Source: WTFY01 sp965205685
Lineage (GTDB): Bacteria; Pseudomonadota; Gammaproteobacteria; UBA4575
Length of the DNA stretch: 64,000 bases
Reading direction: 5' to 3'
Assembly: GCA_965205685.1 (NCBI GenBank)
Contig: OZ242174.1
Location: 1,116,001 to 1,180,000 of the forward strand
The notes beneath the pieces were generated by a model, which saw only the letters and a list, made by a program, of their open reading frames with translations, was not told where the DNA came from and made no database searches. Both the position numbers and the translations under genes were made by a program. Shown here piece after piece: positions 61,076 to 64,000 of the stretch (positions within the stretch are counted from its first letter, which is position 1; each line of letters opens with the position of its first letter).

Positions 61076-62482
61076 ATGACCGTACGTACCCGTTTTGCTC
61101 CGAGCCCAACCGGGCATCTACATATCGGTGGTGTCAGGACTGCGTTGTTCAACTGGCTGTATGCCAGGAAACACAACGGCGAATACCTGCTGCGGATTGA
61201 GGATACCGACCGGCAGCGTTCCTTGGATGAGTTTACCGAAGACATTCTCTCCGGGCTGTCGTGGCTTGGGATCGAATCCGATACAAAGCCGGTCCATCAG
61301 TCTTCGCGCATGCAGAGGTACAGGGAGGTCATCGAACAGTTGCTCGATACGGGAAAGGCCTATCATTGTTATTGCTCCAGGGAGCGTCTGGAGTTACTGC
61401 GCCATGAGCAAATCAGGCTCGGACAAAAACCCCGCTACGACGGGCATTGCCGTTCACGGACACACACAGGCAAGCCGGGCATTGATCCAGTGGTTCGCCT
61501 CAAGACTCCCCTCGCGGGCAGCGTGCAAGTCGAAGATCGGGTCTGCGGCACGGTCGAGACCCAAAACAGTGAGCTTGACGATCTGATCCTGGCCCGCTCG
61601 GACGGTACACCCACCTACCACTTGTGCGTGGTGGTGGATGATATCGACTCAGCCATTACCCACGTGATCCGGGGAAATGATCACCTGAACAACACACCCC
61701 GGCAAATCAATATCTTCAAGGCGCTGGATCAGCCAGTTCCTGAGTATGCGCATATTCCACTCATCCATGGCAAAGATGGAAAGCGGCTTTCCAAAAGACA
61801 TGGAGCCACAGCGGTCGTCCAATATCAAAAAGACGGGTTCTTGCCTGCGGCGCTGGCGAACTACCTGGTCCGGCTCGGATGGTCCCACGGGGACCAGGAG
61901 ATCTTCTCAACCGACGAGATGATCGAACTTTTCAGTCTATCTTCCGTGCAGCCGTCACCTGCAATCTTCGATATGGAGAAGCTGCTCTGGGTGAACCACC
62001 AATACCTGAAGCGAGCCTCAGGAAAGGAACTTCGCGATGGGCTTGGAGCCTGTTTCCGTTCCCGGGGCGTGTCTCCCGATGCACCGCCTGAGCTGCAGGC
62101 ACTGTTTGACGTACAAAAGGAGCGCTGCAAAACCCTGCAGGAGATATGCGAGGCAAGTGAATACTTTTACGGTGATATCAGGAGCTACGATGAAAAGGGT
62201 GTCGGGAAACATTTCTCCGGCGAAGGCGTGGAAATCCTGGTGGCCTTGGGAAACAGATTGCAGCAGGCTGGCGCCTGGACTGCAAAGGATATCAAGGCAG
62301 TCCTAGACTCTGTTGCCCAGGAGATGGGTTTGAAGTTTAGCCAGGTTGCTCCTCCCCTGCGTCTTGCAGTAACGGGACAGGTACAATCCCCATCCATTGA
62401 TATCACACTGGAGTTGCTTGGAGCTGAAAAGACGCTCGAACGCATCAATCAGGCCATTGAATATATCAAGGGTTTGAGATAG
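61076..62482 (+). CDS. gltX: Glutamyl-tRNA synthetase
   Basis: 468 residues from ATG 61076 (the longer frame overlaps pgpA). Class I motifs are the HIGH-type PSPTGHLHIGG (about 9-19) and the KMSKS-type KRLSKRHGA (about 237). LRIEDTDRQRS and the C-terminal anticodon-binding helices are present. The usual zinc Cys set is partly visible in HCYCSRERLE. Precedes tRNA-Ala. Confidence 0.96.
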   Translation: MTVRTRFAPSPTGHLHIGGVRTALFNWLYARKHNGEYLLRIEDTDRQRSLDEFTEDILSGLSWLGIESDTKPVHQSSRMQRYREVIEQLLDTGKAYHCYCSRERLELLRHEQIRLGQKPRYDGHCRSRTHTGKPGIDPVVRLKTPLAGSVQVEDRVCGTVETQNSELDDLILARSDGTPTYHLCVVVDDIDSAITHVIRGNDHLNNTPRQINIFKALDQPVPEYAHIPLIHGKDGKRLSKRHGATAVVQYQKDGFLPAALANYLVRLGWSHGDQEIFSTDEMIELFSLSSVQPSPAIFDMEKLLWVNHQYLKRASGKELRDGLGACFRSRGVSPDAPPELQALFDVQKERCKTLQEICEASEYFYGDIRSYDEKGVGKHFSGEGVEILVALGNRLQQAGAWTAKDIKAVLDSVAQEMGLKFSQVAPPLRLAVTGQVQSPSIDITLELLGAEKTLERINQAIEYIKGLR

Positions 62483-62501
62483 GTTTCCGTACTGGATCAA
62501 T

Positions 62502-62577
<76 letters not shown>

Positions 62578-62685
62578 AGATTTCTATTGCGACCATCCAC
62601 AACGGGTGACCCGATCTACTGCAAGGAAGGGCCAGTTGCCTCGCAATCGAGACACTGTTCGTCCGACAAGGCAGATCAGCAGCTG

Positions 62686-63327
62686 TCAGGACGGTGCTTT
62701 TCTTGTAGTCAGATTACAGAGGTAATGGTGCCAGACTAACCTGGCTGCCACCGCCCGCCATGGTCGCCAGCGGGCACCGTCTTCCACCAATGCTTTCGTG
62801 TCCATTGCTGGAAAGAGGTCTTCGATGCCGCGTTGAAGCGCCAGATCCCCGGGTGCCCATACGTCAATCCGCTTGAGCGCAGATATCAGATAGATCGATG
62901 CGCTCCAGGGTCCTATGCCAGGCTGCACACAAAGTTTCTCGATCGCTTCCTTATCACTCATCCTTGTCAGCCCAGCAATGGATAAGCGACGCTCCACTAC
63001 GGACCGTGCGAGTTCATGACAATAACGGGATTTTTGGCGGCTGATGCCCAGTGATCTCAGGGTATCAGGCCCCGCTTGAAAGACACGGCGCGCAGTCATA
63101 CCGCCGATTGAATGGCTCACGCGATTGAAAAGTGTCCTGGCTGCAGCAAGGGAGACCTGCTGTTCAAGGATGATGCGAAACAACGTCTCGATATTCGCCT
63201 GCCGACTCCAGAATTTCGGAAGACCGCAGGATGTAAGGATGCCATCAATCTCAGGAAATTGCGCTGCAAGTTCCGTGGCATAGGCGGGAAAGCTACGGGC
63301 GTTGAGATCACCGTATCGAGAATTCAT
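62686..63327 (-). CDS. AlkA-like DNA-3-methyladenine glycosylase (HhH-GPD)
   Basis: 213 residues. Base-excision repair of alkylated purines is inferred from the HhH-GPD family: helix-hairpin-helix VQPGIGPWSASIYLISAL (about 136-153) and the catalytic Asp in WAPGDLALQRG. LEQQVSLAAARTLFNRVS is the family's N-terminal helix. It lacks the N-terminal domain of E. coli AlkA and resembles the shorter Mag/AlkA2 group. Confidence 0.9.
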   Translation of the reverse strand: MNSRYGDLNARSFPAYATELAAQFPEIDGILTSCGLPKFWSRQANIETLFRIILEQQVSLAAARTLFNRVSHSIGGMTARRVFQAGPDTLRSLGISRQKSRYCHELARSVVERRLSIAGLTRMSDKEAIEKLCVQPGIGPWSASIYLISALKRIDVWAPGDLALQRGIEDLFPAMDTKALVEDGARWRPWRAVAARLVWHHYLCNLTTRKAPS

Positions 63328-63361
63328 GAAGTCGACTCGGTGAAATAATCTTGCAACAAAC

Positions 63362-64000
63362 TCAGGTTTTGATCGACTTTAAGAAATAGCAGATGCAATC
63401 CTGGATCGCGATCAACGGGTCACGCGTATACATCGACATGATCACGTCTCGGCGCAGTCGAACCTCAGAGTTTTCGATGACGAAATAATAATCTGTGACA
63501 TCCTGAAGTTCTACATTGTTGGCACGTATCCCAAGTGAATGATCATTCAGACTGCACACCAGACTTCCTGCAGGCAGGCATTTGAAGTTGAATGTATCCA
63601 GTTCAGGGTTCAGTTTCGGGAAAGTACGATCCTCGCTCGTGACTCCTGGTTCAACCGTTACACGAATGAAGTTATCAAAGATCTTCAGCGAGCCTGAGGA
63701 TTTCTCAACCAATTTGCCTGCGCTCAATAGTTGCCTTATCAGCTCGCTGGCCCTCTCCGAGCTGTCGGGGTCTGTGGGTATGCCGGCTTCAATGGCTATG
63801 GATGTGCAAAAGCCGGAGAAGGCCTGGGTCAGGGTGCCGGGTGGCTGCTTTGCCAGGATTGCAAGAGAACTGAATGAACTTGCAAGTGAGCGTGTTGCGG
63901 GGGAGAGGTCGGTGATCACAGAATAATGCGGGTTTGGGCCCGAATTGTTATGCACATCAATTGCACACCAGGGCCTTTTCGAGCCTACATAGGTAATTAC
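63362..64000 (-). CDS. M14-type metallopeptidase-like protein, cut by window end
   Basis: The frame is open from the window end to the stop at 63362, so the N-terminus is missing; a GTG at 63955 is probably internal. AIDVHNNSGPNPHYSVITDL resembles the M14 carboxypeptidase segment with the metal His, and SIAIEAGIPTD resembles the strand with the catalytic Glu. The C-terminal ~100 residues (IRANNVELQDVTDYYFVIE) are not recognised. The zinc HxxE motif would lie outside the window. Confidence 0.55.
   Translation of the reverse strand, partial: VITYVGSKRPWCAIDVHNNSGPNPHYSVITDLSPATRSLASSFSSLAILAKQPPGTLTQAFSGFCTSIAIEAGIPTDPDSSERASELIRQLLSAGKLVEKSSGSLKIFDNFIRVTVEPGVTSEDRTFPKLNPELDTFNFKCLPAGSLVCSLNDHSLGIRANNVELQDVTDYYFVIENSEVRLRRDVIMSMYTRDPLIAIQDCICYFLKSIKT

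Overview
The window looks like a chromosome segment of a gammaproteobacterium. The evidence is a single-chain PurL, the gene order glyA-nrdR-ribD-ribE-ribH-nusB-thiL-pgpA, a one-piece tmRNA with the tag ANDDNYALAA, and TonB/ExbB/ExbD and TctABC systems. I cannot name a genus from the sequence.

1-8.9 kb: a decayed TnpB remnant abuts an AI-2E-family transporter whose start region is damaged by a short duplication. A PPK2-type polyphosphate kinase, a HIT protein and a small PGPGW membrane protein follow. A TonB-dependent receptor faces an exbB-exbD-exbD-tonB operon that can energise it. 8.9-23.3 kb: a large nuclease/exonuclease/SF1-helicase fusion, a divergent bfd/bfr iron-storage pair with a Fur-like promoter, an AddB/AddA-like recombination pair, a phosphoribosyltransferase, an exported rhodanese, a beta-barrel protein, a DUF3050 protein and a small conserved-looking ORF. 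23.5-31.1 kb: a tctC-tctB-tctA uptake operon, a Crp/Fnr regulator, a signal-less solute-binding-like protein and a large DUF3604/PHP-like protein, possibly one metabolic module.

31.1-35.3 kb: a REP-like palindrome, small unknown genes, and a Rieske protein whose promoter has a near-perfect SoxR-type palindrome in a 19-bp spacer. A SAM methyltransferase follows.

35.4-49.5 kb: a genomic island of about 14 kb inserted at the 3' end of ssrA (tmRNA). It has a P4-type integrase beside ssrA and a ~54-bp direct repeat at both ends. Every gene I call inside it is on the minus strand. It carries a HEPN-like unknown protein, an N6-adenine methyltransferase of type IIG-like build, a second recombinase with AlpA, a small GIY-YIG-like protein, a 1349-aa STAND NTPase with a DUF4297/Cap4-like nuclease head (Avs-like antiphage candidate), and a HigB/HigA-type toxin-antitoxin pair. 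Extra att-like remnants outside its left end suggest repeated insertion at this locus. A hairpin-rich, gene-free stretch (about 42.5-43.1 kb) lies in its middle.

49.5-64 kb: ssrA, purL, a histone-deacetylase-like protein, glyA, nrdR, a riboflavin cluster lacking ribBA, nusB, thiL, pgpA, gltX and tRNA-Ala(GGC). The window ends with an AlkA-like glycosylase and a partial M14-peptidase-like gene.
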